Source: Boletus sp. NGJ
Taxonomy: Eukaryota > Basidiomycota > Agaricomycetes > Boletales > Boletaceae
NCBI GenBank assembly: GCA_019096195.1
Contig: JAGTXK010000119.1
Span: 248,001 to 312,000, forward strand
DNA: 64,000 bases
Direction: 5' to 3'
The notes beneath the pieces were generated by a model. The model was not told where the DNA came from, ran no database searches, and was given only the letters and a program-made list of their open reading frames with translations. Of this stretch, positions 23,611 through 36,389 are shown piece by piece. The position numbers and the translations under genes were made by a program. Each line of letters starts with the position of its first letter. Positions within the stretch are counted from its first letter, which is position 1.

Positions 23611-26600
23611 TAGTGATTCCGTGGCCTGGCCCAGCCCAAAAGCCCCGGCTTGGGCCTGGCTTAAGGGGCTGGTGGCTTCATTAAATCACAAGCCAAGCTC
23701 CAGGCCTTTAAAGCCCCTAAAGATGGCCCGGCCCAGCCCAAAAGCCTGAGCTCAGGCCCAAGCTGCAGCTTGACATAAGATGCTATAAAAACGCTAAGTA
23801 CAAGAGAACATTATAGTATGTAGACTCAAAAACAAGCTATTAATCAATGTCAAAAACACTACCATCCCACTCGTCCTCAGTCTCCCTATCATTATCACCG
23901 GAATCTTGCTTGCCATGCACATTAGGAGTGAGTGAGGGGTTCTCTCGAACTAGGACACTGGATCTCGTACTGCACTTCAAGAATTGAAGGGCCTCCACGA
24001 CATTGGCCTTGAGACAGTTGCAATGCTTGCTGATGGTTATCCCCGCAAATGAAAATGCATGTTCTGAAGATACAGAGCTGGCCATGATGGGGAGAAAGTC
24101 CCATGCCAGAGATCTCCATACTGGATATCACCCAAAGTGCATTCTCCACCACTGCACAATGGTGGTGTTGCCAAGATGTTCCCGCATGTTGAGGTAGTCA
24201 TGGAAACCTTGCAGCCATGGGCATGTGGGATCACCACACTTGTTGCTCTGGTTCCAGCTGATCGTGCCCTCATTCTCACCATCACTATCATCATCAATAT
24301 CAGACCCCAAAAGGGCATTGAGTTTGGGGTTGCGTGTTGTAATGCGACGTTTGTGGTCTGTGGGCTGTGGGGCATTGGTGTCGGAGTTGTACACAGCGTA
24401 ATAATGTTCCTTGTACTGTCGGATTCATTAATAGAGGGCATGATTGAGAAAAAGCAACTTACAATTAATTCAGCATGCTCTGTTGCTTCATTTGCAAGTT
24501 GTTCACCCCAATTGGCATGGATGTAATCGAGCTTTTGATGAGGATCGAGAACTGGAGAAAGAAAGCAGGCATCAGATAGTCTAAGATAGGTATTGCAAGG
24601 CCACTTACTCATTGCGATGATATGTGCATCAGATGCCGCTGTACGCTCATAATAATGGGATATTTTTCGCACCCCTGCTCCAAGCACAGCACTGAATTTT
24701 GTAAATTTCTTGCTCTTCACACGTGATGACCATGCTTTGTGTAGCATTTCCAAAGCCAGGAGGACCATGTGTAGCATAGGTCCCTGCTCTGTTGAGAAAG
24801 CATGTTGAGCATTCTCTGCAAACTAGTGTGAATGGTGTTGTGTCAGCATGTAAAGTGTGACAAAAGGAATGATAATAATGATGTACCATGAAAAGGGCTA
24901 GAAGCAGGCGGACTCAGTCCCACTCTTCTTCAGATAACTGGAGCCCCAGGACTTTGCGGTGCTTCTCCAAGTCATTCCCACGATTTTTGAATGCAAGCTG
25001 TTCAATAAAGGTGTTGACGTCCTATATTAATATCAGCAAGCATCAATACATGGATATCATCAGATATACTTACCTCTTTGAGTTCGAGTGTGCAAGTAAG
25101 CATGTTGAATGTTGAGGACCATTGGACTTTCATATCAATGGTGAGTTGCAAGGGGGGCGAGCGTGTCTAAATGGTCTTGAATAATTCTTTACATTGAGCC
25201 GATGAACGAGCCTAAAAATACCTGTCAGTGTCTTGACAACTCCAATTAAATGTAAGAGTACATATCTTGACAGAAATAGCACAAACAAGGCCAATTGGGT
25301 CTCGATCCTCACTGTTGCTTGAGATAATAATGTCAGTGTCAGGTAGGGAGGGGTCATAATGCTTTGATGTGCTGTATGTTGCAAGAAACGTCTGTGTCGC
25401 TAGATTGATGACATGAGCCATACAGCTACAATAGATATTTGTAATAGTTTGCATAATCACAATCAGGACCGACTTACTGTAATTGTTGCTTCGCCCCATC
25501 AAAGGGCTTACCTGTCTCAGATGTCAGGAGATGTGCAAACTCTGTCATCATTGTGTTGTTATTGCTTGCATTGTCACTTGTAACATATCCAATCTAATTT
25601 GATAGTGAGATATGGTGAGCGAACGAGTATAGCTAGTAGATCACACATTCTCTTTGATCCATGACACAGTGATAGCAAAGTAACCATCACAGTTCGAGGC
25701 CTGCCAGGCATCACACATGAGGCTGATTTGTTCTGAAACATTTTGATCCTATTGTACTACATTAGTTTAGTAATGCATAAGGGACCGGTATGTGTACATA
25801 CTGATAGTTTCTTTTTGAGTGAGAGGAAGTCGATCTTGAATTTCTTAATGATGAGCTCATGCACTGTGGTATGACCGGATATCTTGATCTTGTTGGGAGC
25901 AGCATGTGAGACAATGTTGAGCAATTTTTGGAACTTTGGATATTCCATGCAATGAATAGGCTGTAACATCCTTCAATAGTAAGTTAATTGTAATTGGTGA
26001 AATCGCTCACCTGGTCTGTTGCAACAAGCCACTTGATAGCGGCATTGTGAAATGCAGAGTCTGAATATTGAATGAGTGTGCCTGCCAGCACAAGATGACT
26101 ATCAAGGGAGAGTTGCCTACTGATGCTGGCACTGGACAAGGCAGTGTTGCGTTGACGAGCTTCTTCCTCTCAATGATGTTTGGTGTCCATGGGTAACATG
26201 GATGTAAATCCATTGTCAGCAGCCCACTTCCGATACATTTCCTCATGGGCTGCTTGCTGGTGACACCGCAGTGTAGTTGTTTGGTCAATGATAGCGACAC
26301 ACTTTTGAGTTGTTTGCTAGTATATAGGGGATTAATGAAAAATCAAAGAATGCAAAGAAAAACACACCTGCAAGTGTTACAATCCCGAACCTTCTTGTTG
26401 TCCGAGTTCAGATATGGAGCAGAGAAGTGTGTGTTGATGTCTTGAGTACGTTTGGCTCGTCCCCTCTTGGTTGGCTCATCTACATCAATGACTTGGACAT
26501 CCTTGAGGAGGCCATCGGGTCCAGTAGTCAGAGTCCCATCACAGACAGCGCCATTGGCCTGTGATGCTATGCGGTCCTTCTGAAGCCCTATGAAGTGTTC

Positions 26601-27185
26601 ATGAGGAATTAGATACAATTGCTATGAACTTACCTTTTTTTTTTTTTGAATGGGCTATTAGCATTGGATTCGGCATCAGATGTGGCGGCATCGATGTCGA
26701 GGACTTCCCGAGTCCGTTTTGGGCCAGCCTTGCCGCCAGGTGCCAGTGTATTCACTGTATTGTTTGCTTCAGGTGGCCACATTGCTATCTGAGCTTTCTG
26801 GTGGGAGGAAAGCTCCAAATTGGCAGCGTTCTCAGCACATGTCACACATACAGATGGTATGGCTGTACGTTTGGGCCAGCGAGGCTGTTCTTTGGTGTCA
26901 GACATATTGCCTGTAATAAGCGAAGAAATGAGATTGGCAGACAAAATGAAAATTTCATATCTGCCTACCTTTTATAGTGATTGGCTCTTGCCAGTAACAG
27001 GAACACACTATCTTTTGCATGGCTTCAGGGCTTCTGGGGCCTGGCTCGGCTCGGCTCATGGCTTCTCTAAATGGTAAGCCAAGCTCCAAGCCCCACCAAG
27101 CCCCTAATGCAGCCTGGCTTGGCCAGGCTTTTTGGGGCTCGGCTTGGTCGGCTCAGGGCTTTTGGGCCGGGCCATGGAATCACTA
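23611..27185 (-). mobile_element. hAT element 2, near full length
   Basis: Ends are TAGTGATTCC and its inverse GGAATCACTA, with perfect 8-bp target duplication GGTGAGGG (23603-23610, 27186-27193). It interrupts the reverse transcriptase part of the LINE, whose frame continues across it. Long subterminal GGCCTGGC/AGCCCC-type repeats fill 23630-23780 and 27025-27180. The terminal ten bases match those of hAT 1 in 7-8 positions, so the two belong to one family with different subgroup ends. Confidence 0.92.
23840..26905 (-). pseudogene. hAT transposase with BED-type finger, partly decayed
   Basis: Minus-strand exons give MSDTKEQPRWPKRTAIP at the N-terminus, a lysine-rich linker, a BED-like finger (VRDCNTC near 26370, TLRCH and EEMYRKWAADNG near 26240), and ALEMLHKAWSSRVKSKKF. 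KISHYYERTAASDAH follows, then the dimerisation domain (DFLPIMASSVSSEHAFSFAG near 24030-24080) and an acidic end at 23840. Several usually invariant arginines are replaced (SEHAF for SERAF, HCNCLK for RCNRLK), again C-to-T or G-to-A changes. I did not follow every exon, so a mostly open frame cannot be excluded. Confidence 0.75.
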
Positions 27186-29551
27186 GGTGAGGGTTGTCTT
27201 CCCTCTGCATTGAGGGTCTGGGACTCGTGTGTGGAAGACTCCTAATAGTGCAGTTTTCTCTAGCTCAAATTCCGTGTAGTGATCTCTGCTCCACTCTAAT
27301 GCTCCTCCTTCCCCTTCCATGATTTGTTTTAGTTTTCCGTTCACTTCCTCAAAGCTCTTTCCTCTCACTATAAATGCTGTGTCGTCAATGAAACCTAGAC
27401 CCATCTTGTCCTTTGCTTCTCCAGCAAGTCCGATGAGGTCCACATTATAAAAAAGAAATGCGATGGGTGACATGGGGCATCTCTGATCAAGACCTATGGG
27501 GATTTGGAAAGTCAGCGAGGTGAAGTCATCGAGTGAGAGAGTAGTTTTTCAATCAGCTAAGCAGTGTTTGTACCAGTCCATGTATTCCTGGGGGATTCCT
27601 TTTTTCCTCATGTTGTGGATTAGGTGTTCAATTACAACACTGGGGAACGCTACTTTGACGTCTAGGAAGAGCATTGAGATGTATTTATCAGTACTGTGGG
27701 TCCATGCATTGTGGATGAACTTAGTCATTAGGTGGATGGAATCCACCGTGGACCTTCCTGGTTGGCCGCCAAAATGAATGGGGGGGAGTAGATCGTGGTG
27801 TTCTGCAATGTTTGTGATGTCTTCAGCTATGCATGAGGACAGGATTTTGGCCATGGTGTCAAGGAGAGCGATGGGTCGATATGCTTTGGGGATGGTATAG
27901 TCTGGGTGGTCTGGTTTGTGTAGGACAATGGTTGACGATACCTTCCATGTTTCTGGGTAGAAACTGAGATCAAAGGTTGCTCTAAAGATAATTCCTAAGT
28001 GTGGTGTGAGTAGGTCAGCTGTGTTCATGAATACAGCATTGCCGACCCCATTAGGGCTGGGCACTTTGTATGGTGATAGTCGTTTGATTGCACATCAAAT
28101 TTGTGCGTCAGTTATATTCATGAAAGTACATACTGGTTCCAGGTATAGGTCGTCGGGATAGTTGGGGATGTGTTCGGGTTGTGGTTTGAAGAATGTTTCA
28201 TATAGTAATTCGCTTTTCTCCTGGTTTGTTTGTTTGTCATTTTGAGGGTGGGTGTTGGACTTTCTAAGGTTGGGAATGCATGAGATGAAGTGGTTGAAGG
28301 GTTCATCTACTAGGTATTTGTGGGCTTGCCATATGTTAGCGGTGTCGATGTTTTTGAGGTATTCATTCCAATGTTGTTCTTTGGCTTTCTGTACTTTCTT
28401 GGTGAAGGCATTCTGTGCTTTCTTGTGGTCTTGGTGGATCAGGTCGTTTCATATGTGGCAGCGGGCTTTGGCTTTGTAAGTGATCTGTTTGAGGTTTTTG
28501 TTAGTGGTATCTAGTTCAGGTGACCACTAGCGCTTAGCATATGGGGAGGGTTTCGAGAGCAGGACTTTTTCTTCTATCACAGATGTGATGGTGTGAGCAA
28601 GGGAGTTTAGTCGGTCTTGTGCTTCATCGATGTTTGTGATTGGGGTGGATTCGGGGAGATCATGTAGTTTCATTTCTAGGTTGGTGTGGAACTTTTTCCA
28701 GTCAGTGGCTCTGTAGTTTCACCTCAGGGTGGCATTGATCAGTTCTGGGGCAATGTTTAATTCTGTTATGATCAGGAAGTGGTCAGTGTTCACTGGGGTT
28801 AGTTCTTCTTTCGTGTTACATGAGATTATTGAGTCGATGAGGTGGGATGTACAAAATACATTATCTAGGCGGGTCAGGTTACCTGTGGAGTTGGCACGTA
28901 GTGTTGGAGTGTTGGGTGGAAGTGCCATTTGTAGATCATAAGTTGATAGGATATCCAGGAGTGGGTTGGTGGCAGTGAGGTTGGTGGCAGTGAAGAGGTG
29001 GTGGTTGTCGGGGTGGTCCCACATGGGGTGATGGTGATTGAAGTCTCCGAGTAGGAAGATGCCGCTTGTGTTGTTGTTTCTGTCCAGTTGGTGTTGTGCA
29101 GTGAGATGGTGGGTGATGGTGTTGAGGGTGTGGGAGTGGGTGCTGTCATTATAGGTGTTGTATGGTCTGAGTTTGCCGAAGTCGCCTAATAGTTCGATTG
29201 CGGTGATGTCCAGTGTGTCTAGGGGGATTGTGCGCCAGCGGTCTTTGTAGATGAGCTTGTTGATGAGTATGATTGAGCGGGTTCTTTTGGCATTGGTGGT
29301 GTTGTGAGTAGTGGGGTATATAACAATCCAATGTGGATTTGACACAGTAAGGTTGACGCAGTTGACATGTGGTTCTTGTAGGAGAGCGATGTTGTACTGT
29401 TTCGGGTTGAGTCTGCATAGGAGGTGTTGTTGGGCGATGTTCAATTTATTGAGGTTTTGTTGCCATATCTGTAGGATTTTTCTGTTTGAGGGAGGGGCAT
29501 TCAGGTGTGATGCATTCATGAGTTGGCGGTGTGGGATTCCTCATGACTGGA

Positions 29552-31171
29552 TCAGCTGGGGGAGAAGAAGGTGGTGGTTTCTCCTGCGTCTAGAGAGGGA
29601 GATGATCTTCCTGAAGTGGGCTGTGAGGCCAGGAAGTCATTGAGGCGAAGTTGTGTGCCAGGAGCAGTGGAGGTTTTCAGTGGAATGGCATTGGCATTGG
29701 CGGATTTGTTGGGTTTGCAGTGAGGAGGGGGGGGTTGGTATGCATTTCTTGCTCTCCTTGCTCTGTTCTGGAGGAGAAGGTGTTCTTCCTCTCTTTCACA
29801 GTTGTTCAGCCCATAGCCTTCATTGGGATTGGGTGACTTGTTGGGGAAGGTGGAGGGTGGAGGGGGGGGCTTTGTGAAAGGGTTGGTGGTGTCGTGGGTG
29901 GTGATCCATGATGATGGGTCATCAGCTATGGGGAAATATTTGAGTGACGCTTCTTTGTTGCTTTTGAGCATTCTCTGCTTTGCTGTGCAGAAAGAGGTGC
30001 AGTTTCTGTCCCAAGATGCATGACCATGGGTTTTGCAGTTGATGCAGTAGAAGTGGTTTGGGTTTGTGATGTCACAATCTCTGGTGGTGTGGCTGTGGTC
30101 ACTGCAGGTTCCGCATGTTTCATTGTGTTCGGGGCAGTTTTTAGCAAAGTGGTGGCCTAGGATTTGGCATCAGTAGCATCTGGTGGATTCAGGGTGGTGG
30201 CTGTGGCCATATACTTTCTGTCCTTCCACATTGAGTCCTTGGTGGGCTGCTATGTTGGCATTGTGTGCGGTATCAAAGGCTATGATGGCATGAGCGACTT
30301 TCTGGTCCTTCTTTCTGTGGAGGGGGTTTTTGATCCAGTTGATGGATCTAATGCATTCAGGTTCGAGATTGGAGCTCATCTCTAGGGAGCAGAGAGAGTA
30401 GGGGCCCTCAACGTCTAGGGTGACCGGTACAAATTCCACCAGTACTTTGTAGGTGTGTTCTATGAGGAAGATGTCAGTTCCGAAGTGTTGGAGGAAATCG
30501 TGCTTATGTCTCGGGAGGCGTAACCATGCTACACTCTCTAGGTGGTCGAGTTCTAGGATGAGGAGGTTGTCTCTTGCTTGGTGGATACTGAGGCATTGCA
30601 TGTTGTTGGGTCTGGGGTCATCGTCATCTTTTGGGGCTAGGGTGATGTTAGTTTTCTCCATTATCTCTTTTTCACTGAGTTCAAGGACGATTAGTGATTC
30701 ACATTTGATTACTACCTCTCTTTCTCTAGCTTCATTCTTTGCTAGGATTTCTGCTTGGAGTCTGGGAATACCTTCTTTGGTGGTGTTGGTGTATGTCTTG
30801 TGGGGGGAGGGTTCCTGAGGGTTCTTGGAGGATGGGGTGTTACTAAGCACGTTGCAGCAGTTTTTGATGCATTTCTCAAGATTGGCTACAGAGGCTTCTA
30901 GGGATTCTTTTGTTTCCTCAACAAGTTTGGTGAGGGCTGTGGTATGTTGTTCCTGTACTTGTGCGGAGCTTTCTAGTCTGCGTACCCTGGCGTCGAGATC
31001 TTGGTCTTGGTCTGTTTGGGGTCCCTGTGGCTGTGGCTCGGGGTTGAGGTCTTGTTGGGTTTTTTTTATTGCGAAAGCTAGAGTGCAGAGTAGATTGGTG
31101 TATAGTTGGTTGGGTGTTTTTGGGTTGGTGGCAAGCATGAGAAGTGCTGATGAGAGGGTTGAGAGGAGCAT
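29552..31171 (-). pseudogene. LINE ORF1 (RNA-binding, zinc knuckles)
   Basis: The N-terminal part has a glutamine/charged coiled-coil region (near 30850-31050) and a predicted RNA-binding fold. It is followed by Cys/His knuckles near 29990-30165 (CQILGHHFAKNC, then CGTCSDHSH and CINCKTHGHA) and a proline-rich tail. A TGA just before the first knuckle falls where a Trp codon (CYWC) is expected. ORF1 of this clade binds element RNA in ribonucleoprotein particles. The 5' untranslated region occupies about 31180-31598. Confidence 0.8.
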
Positions 31172-31598
31172 GTGGGTGTTTGCTTCTGCATCAGGGATGG
31201 TGAGGCCATGTGATGATAGGAAGGGAAAGGCATCACTGGGGGTTTTGACTTTGGTGCTAGTAAGATTGTGGAGTACATCCTCTTTGCTGATGTTGTTGAA
31301 GATATATTGCGCTCTGCAGGATGATCAGCCTGGGGGCCTTTGGGAGGTGGTGGGTGCGCAGGAGGGTGGCGTGGGAATGTTGGAATTGGCCATCCTAGTG
31401 TATGGTGCAGTTGGCGGCTTGTTTGGGATTTGTGGGTTTATGGTTGGGCAGTGTTGGATTGGGAGGTAGTTTTGGTTGGTGTGATTGGGTTTGGGGTGTC
31501 TAGGGTGTCTATGGAGGATGTAGTCTACACTTTTTGTTCTCTGTGTATTTCGGGGTCCCTGTAGGGGTGCCACCTAGTATGAGATCAAGAAGTGTTCT

Positions 31599-31609
31599 TA
31601 AGCTGTTGA
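31599..31609. repeat. Target-site duplication of the LINE, right copy
   Basis: TAAGCTGTTGA, identical to 20305-20315. Its last base touches the terminal inverted repeat of the Plavaka element. Confidence 0.85.
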
Positions 31610-31754
31610 CATCACAAATATTGCAAAAGTGTGATAAGCTCTGGTGCCTCGTTACAGCTCCCACGTGATTCTGATATTGTTGATGTGAACGAGAGCAGAG
31701 CTACTGACCCGGCCTTTCATCATACCGTAGAATATCATGTCATATCATAGTGAT

Positions 31755-34700
31755 CTATAGAGCATCATAACCCTCGTGAGCGAGAATGTCCACGTCCAGC
31801 TCCTCCCCTTCATCTGCAACCACTCGATCAGGCTCCTCGTCATCACTTGACTCACTTTCGCCACCATCACTGACATTATTGTCACTGTCATCGCCAGTTT
31901 CCATTATCCCGGCCCATTCTTCCTCTTCGTCAACCTCTTCGCCTTCCGGCTCGTCCAGAGGTTCTCCCACTCGAGTCTCAGTGTCCTCTTCCTCGTCCTC
32001 AACAGGCTTGCCGGAATCTTGAAACAGGACTTCGTCCCAGTCGCGCATTGCTTTATGACCAATGCCACCCCCTCGGTATCTCATGAACATGTCGCGGTCG
32101 ACGAACCTAGAGATATTTAGCTTCGTGTTACATGGTTCAGCTGACAAACTTACATATTTATGTAGTAGTACTTCCAGTCATACTCTGGTGGGTCGCCTTT
32201 CAAGCAGCGAGCTAGTGAAGGTCCAGGAAGTAGTTCTTGAGTGAGATCGTGTTCGAATGCTGGAATCAGGTGCACCCCGCGCACAATGCAATCAGGATCA
32301 AGGAAGCCGAATGCATCTGAAGAGTTTTCTTGGTCGAAGAACTGAAGTCGGTGGAGCCGCTTGGTGTTCCAGCCAGAGAGATAGTTAACGTCACGACAAA
32401 ACCAGCGTACAAACAGGATGTCCATATGCATGGGTGCTGAAAACAGTAATCCGGGATTATCTCGATGCTGCGCCATCACATGAAATATGTGAATGATGCG
32501 TGCATACCAGTATGGATGGCTGCGTTCATCATCGTGTGACAAAACCATGACATCCGGTCGGCTGAGAGGATTGATGGTATCTTGATCACGACGCAGGTCG
32601 TAAGTGGTATAGTTCACCCGGAGTAGCGCATGGTGATGCATCTGATTATTTTTGATGTTGATGCACATTCGATCATTGTCCGAGAAGTTGTGTTCGTCAC
32701 CGTCATAAACAAGACCATGGGCACGAGCGAGAAGATGGTCTTTCAACCATGGGAGAAAATCCTGTCATTTTTCTTAGTCGGTTACATGCGAGTAGCTTCC
32801 AACATACCTTGAATGCAGGATCATCTTTTCGTATTCCTAGCCATGCAGTGAGGTCCTCACCCCTACGTGAGGACTGGGCAATGAAATAATGATCTGATGG
32901 GGGTGTGCGAATGCGTCGCGGCTGTGTATCCAACTCAACCTGCTGATTGAATCTCTTTCGTGTTGTATCCACCTTCTTGATGAACCATTCGATAGCCTCC
33001 TGGTTTGCGATGCTTTTGACCATATTGGTCTTCTGTTTCCCAGACTGCGGGAACTGTCGTTTGGAACATCGGTGTTCAAGTTCACCCTGGAACATATCAA
33101 GTTAGTATCGAATCAAGAAATGGAAATATTAGTACTACTTACAGTTTGTGTCATGTAGTTATCTGTAGTTCCAAAGCGTTGTATCGTATTCACATAATCT
33201 CTGAGTGCATGGAATTTGTAGGTCAGGAGATTTAACTTCTTTGTCTTTGGATGGGAACCTGAAGTAACAGCACGACCTTGTTGTGCTGCAAGCGCAGCTG
33301 TGTGACGACCACGAGCTGCGTGTTCTTGAGGGAGCTCAGTTGTTTGAAAGTAATTGCAGGTTGTGCGCTGAAATTTCCGTATCGACTTCCCGAGATAGGT
33401 GGTGGCTGTGTCAAAATAGCTGAGGGTGTGTTCAGTGTGGAGACGAAGTTTCCCAAATGCATGCCATGTCGCAAGGTCGAAAAGCATGTCAAGCACGATT
33501 TCATTGTGAGGTGCAGATAAAAGTCCCTCAAAAACTGGGATTGCACACTAGATATGTTAGTAGAACTGGGGCGAAAATCAATATTATAGCTTACCTGAAG
33601 AAGGTCTTCAAAATCCCGTGCCGCAAGACGCTTCATTGCTGATGCGTTCTTGTGGAATCGTCGAATGGTTCCCCGTCCAAATGTTGGCACTTTTCGGTAC
33701 CTGGTTGCCATGTACGAGGCATGGATTAGCGAATTGAACAATGATGCAGATGTGCGTTACCTATAGTTGAGCCGTTGTACTGCTGTTCCTCCCGCAGCAT
33801 ACAAGATACGCATCAAGTGTATAAAAATGGCCTTCCACACTCCAAGCTCAAATTCGTGTAAGAGATCCACTACAAACATCAGAAAAAAATTCCATTCTTC
33901 GTCTGAGAGGCGCTCTGAGAAAGCATTCTGAATACTACCTGTGAGTCAGAATATGGTACTCAAGCCTTTTCACCTACATTTGTTGGTACGAATGACTCGC
34001 TTCGCAACAGACTTTGGATACGGGCCCCATTGATACTGGCTCCATGTTTGAAAATGAGTTTGCGAGCCTTGGCAATTTTCTTTCTGCATACATCACTGTC
34101 GACTCGAATGTTTGTCTCTCGTGTTCCCATGTCAGATGGTGTTCCCATGTTAGAAGCATCTGCTTTCTTGACCAGGCACCGTGGACACAGACAGATACCA
34201 AGGAATTTAATACAGGCAAGCAGAACTCTGGGGACAAAGTCGTCAGATTATGAAACAATTTTAATTGGCACTTACTTCTCAGGGTAATCTGCAGCATATG
34301 TGTAAAACCGAGGGAATGCACGACGCAAGTTCCCATTAGCAAATTTGATCACCAAACCAAATTTATATGCTTGCACAAACTTCTTGTCAAGCAGAAGTCT
34401 CCACATGGCCTGCATCAACTCGCGCTTGCAATGAGTATAGACTTCATCAGATGAAGCCTCTCTGTAATATTGTGAATACTCGTCCTGGAAATTGTCAGGT
34501 AACTAGGTATTGATAATCACAGTTAGCTTTGGAAATTATCGAAATGGAGATGTACATGTAACACACTGAGGGTATGTAAGCGACATGATGGCAGGCATCA
34601 GCGCTCAGCTTTCCACGAGTATATTTAGATTGGTTCCCAAAGAACAGATAGATCGGCCATAGGGATGCGTCACCAAAGCTTGTGAGATGTGTAGCATCCG

Positions 34701-36022
34701 ACCACAACATAAGTGGTATGACAACATGCTCAAGGTCATCTCCAGGCTCGCGAGGAAGAGAATTGACCCTGAGATAGGCATCAAGATGTTCAGGAGATGT
34801 GTAAACTTCACTGAACACCCTTATGGGATCAGAGTTAGCATCAGGCTGCCAGTACTCTTCGAAAGGGGTGATGTGAAATGATGATGTGATCTTGCCTTGA
34901 AGTGTGGTAATGATAATGTTGGTGATGTCACGATGATATACACCGCCGACCTGGAGTATGGGAACCGATGGGTCTTTCTCGCCTAATGGCCATTGTGATC
35001 GTTCGTGAGGCAATAAGATAGGAAGTGATGATGTCTTCCATCCATGGTTAGCATTGAATGGGTTAGACTTCATCTGAAGATACTTCTCGACATTTTTTTT
35101 TTCTCGCTCATGCATGAAAGAATCTTCGAGTGACACATTAAATCTAGGATCTTTAATAAATGACCATAGCCGATTGAGTTCACTAGCTGACTTTGCATTT
35201 GATCCAGAGTACTGCCAACACATCAGAAGACCTGCGGTTGGACTGCTAAAAGCTGCATATAGATTCTCGGGAGTGATTTCGGACTCTGTCAATCCGCGGA
35301 CAGTAGTCGACCTGTAATTCTGATGGTGAGTCTGCTGAGCACCCTCCAAAGTGGGTGCGTCAATGACAGAATGGATATCACCATCACCAGTGGGTATGAG
35401 TGTTGGCCGAGCTGGGTAGATACGGAAGAGACCCATACTATCGGGCTGTGTTCGGTACTTGACAAGTCCCGCACGTTCTGAACAAGATGGTTCAGGCTCA
35501 GGTGAACTTGGAGGGGACTTGGAGGGGACATGATCTGGGCCATCTCCAGTTGGTAAAAAGTCTGTATAACGTGCTGGAAGGCGAACACGTCGTCCAGAAC
35601 ATGCAAAGGTCACTGGAGGAGGCTCAGGTGGTTCAGACATCTCAATGTCTGGATCGGGTGGAATGTAATCCTGAAGGACCTGGTTCGTCATCCCCCTACA
35701 AAGTAGAAATGATGAATCAACAAAAATAAAACATGATTGTATATTAATGAACCTGATTTCCATTGAGTTCTGGTGACGTAGAGCCAATGAACCAATCAGA
35801 ATGAGTAGAGTACTCATTATTGCAAGCAAGGGGTCGTTCAGACTGGCAAATCTGAACAACCAGCTCAGTAGCTTTGCTCTTGACCTGGTTAAGACGCTTT
35901 TGGGACTCCGTAAGGTTTGCTTTCAGTCGTTTGTTTGCTTCACATCTGGCTTGATGAGCATGAAGCTGCTTTTGAGTATTGAAGGATTTTCGACAGCCAA
36001 AGCATGAATGCTTGCCATCCAT
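31755..36022 (-). CDS. Plavaka transposase, apparently intact
   Basis: It starts MDGKHSCFGCRKSFNTQKQLH with a C2H2 finger (residues 7-28). Blocks follow in family order: RVRLPARYTDFLP, ITPENLYAAFSSPTAGLLMCW, ILQVGGVYHRDITNI, HITPFEEYW, PLMLWSDATHLTSFGDASLW, PIYLFFGNQSKYTRG, HVAYIPSLPDNFQDEYSQYY and CLCPRCLVKKADASNMGTP. Then come NAFSERLSDEEWNFF, VDLLHEFELGVWKAIF, VPTFGRGTIRRFHKNASAMK, RLAARDFEDLLQ, DLATWHAFGKLRLH, HALLRVNYTTYDLRRDQDT, AFGFLDPDCIVRGVHLIPAF and FVDRDMFMRYRGGGIGHKA. The C-terminus is very acidic, ending AHEGYDAL. About eight introns of ~50-60 nt restore frame at every junction I checked. The likely catalytic aspartate is in LWSDATH, by family analogy. Confidence 0.85.
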
Positions 36023-36389
36023 GAGGGCCGGAGGGAGTCAAGGTGGTTGGCTGTACACTGAGAGGATTCACAAACAACTTTTATTGCATACGTGAAAAGA
36101 TACAAGTTGTCAAAGAAGTTTGGAGCCCGTGCTCGAAGAAGCAGTCCATTACCTGTGAATTCTTCATCAATGGCAATAAGATAGAAACAGAAAGATAAAT
36201 ATACCTTCCATACTAGCTATTCTTGCTAGCAGAATACACCGTCGTGACTGATGAAACTGGTGGGTTGTAGATCCAGAGGAAAGCGTCGCCCATAGTACCA
36301 AATCTTGCAGAGATAAGGAATCTTCCCACGGGTCATGGAGGACTTGAAGCCTCGACACCCATTCTCTCTCCCTGATTCTCACCTCAATC
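36023..36389. promoter_or_regulatory. Shared divergent promoter inside the Plavaka element
   Basis: This 367-bp gap separates the start codons of the transposase (minus) and the second gene (plus). No gene lies in it. Both genes must be driven from here, so their expression may be linked. Confidence 0.5.

Larger units (their letters stand above)
20569..29519 (-). pseudogene. LINE ORF2: endonuclease, reverse transcriptase, RNase H
   Basis: From the 5' side: endonuclease 28719-29519 (WQQNLNK, LLQEPH, LLGDFNHHHPMWD, TRLDNVF, TDH); a linker 28100-28718; reverse transcriptase 27186-28064 (AYRPIALLDT, FGGQPGRSTVDSI, DVKVAFP, and the catalytic box FIDD near 27390). The RT continues across the large hAT at 23114-23602 (SYKFLGVFIDNELRFNQY, then the KLYEGVAIPKMLYTVDVWG thumb). 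It continues across the small hAT at 21739 into RNase H (YSDGSGHDG near 21510, TLGHIGTPGNEEADTAAK near 21180) and a terminal finger CPHCPDCNETVSHLLLHC (near 20800). Stops interrupt it, for example DAQI-stop near 28090, CLAD-stop near 27547 and RRI-stop near 21335, so no full protein is made. Confidence 0.9.
20316..31598 (-). mobile_element. Non-LTR retrotransposon (Tad1-like LINE), split by two hAT insertions
   Basis: The element runs on the minus strand from 31598 (5') to an A-tail at about 20316-20335, flanked by an 11-bp duplication. Without the two hAT insertions it is about 6.3 kb. It encodes an ORF1 with a coiled-coil-like and zinc-knuckle region and an ORF2 with apurinic endonuclease, reverse transcriptase, RNase H and a C-terminal CCHC finger. 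This is the layout of Tad1-clade LINEs of fungi. The full length and intact target duplication show it was inserted whole. It is now dead: at least seven in-frame stops, all TGA or TAG, lie at sites where CGA or TGG is expected. It carries hAT copies at 21748-23105 and 23611-27185. Confidence 0.92.

Noticed and set aside
20569-31171. Several separate genes suggested by the long minus-strand frames
   Set aside because: They join in order into LINE ORF1 and ORF2 domains within one element bounded by a target duplication.
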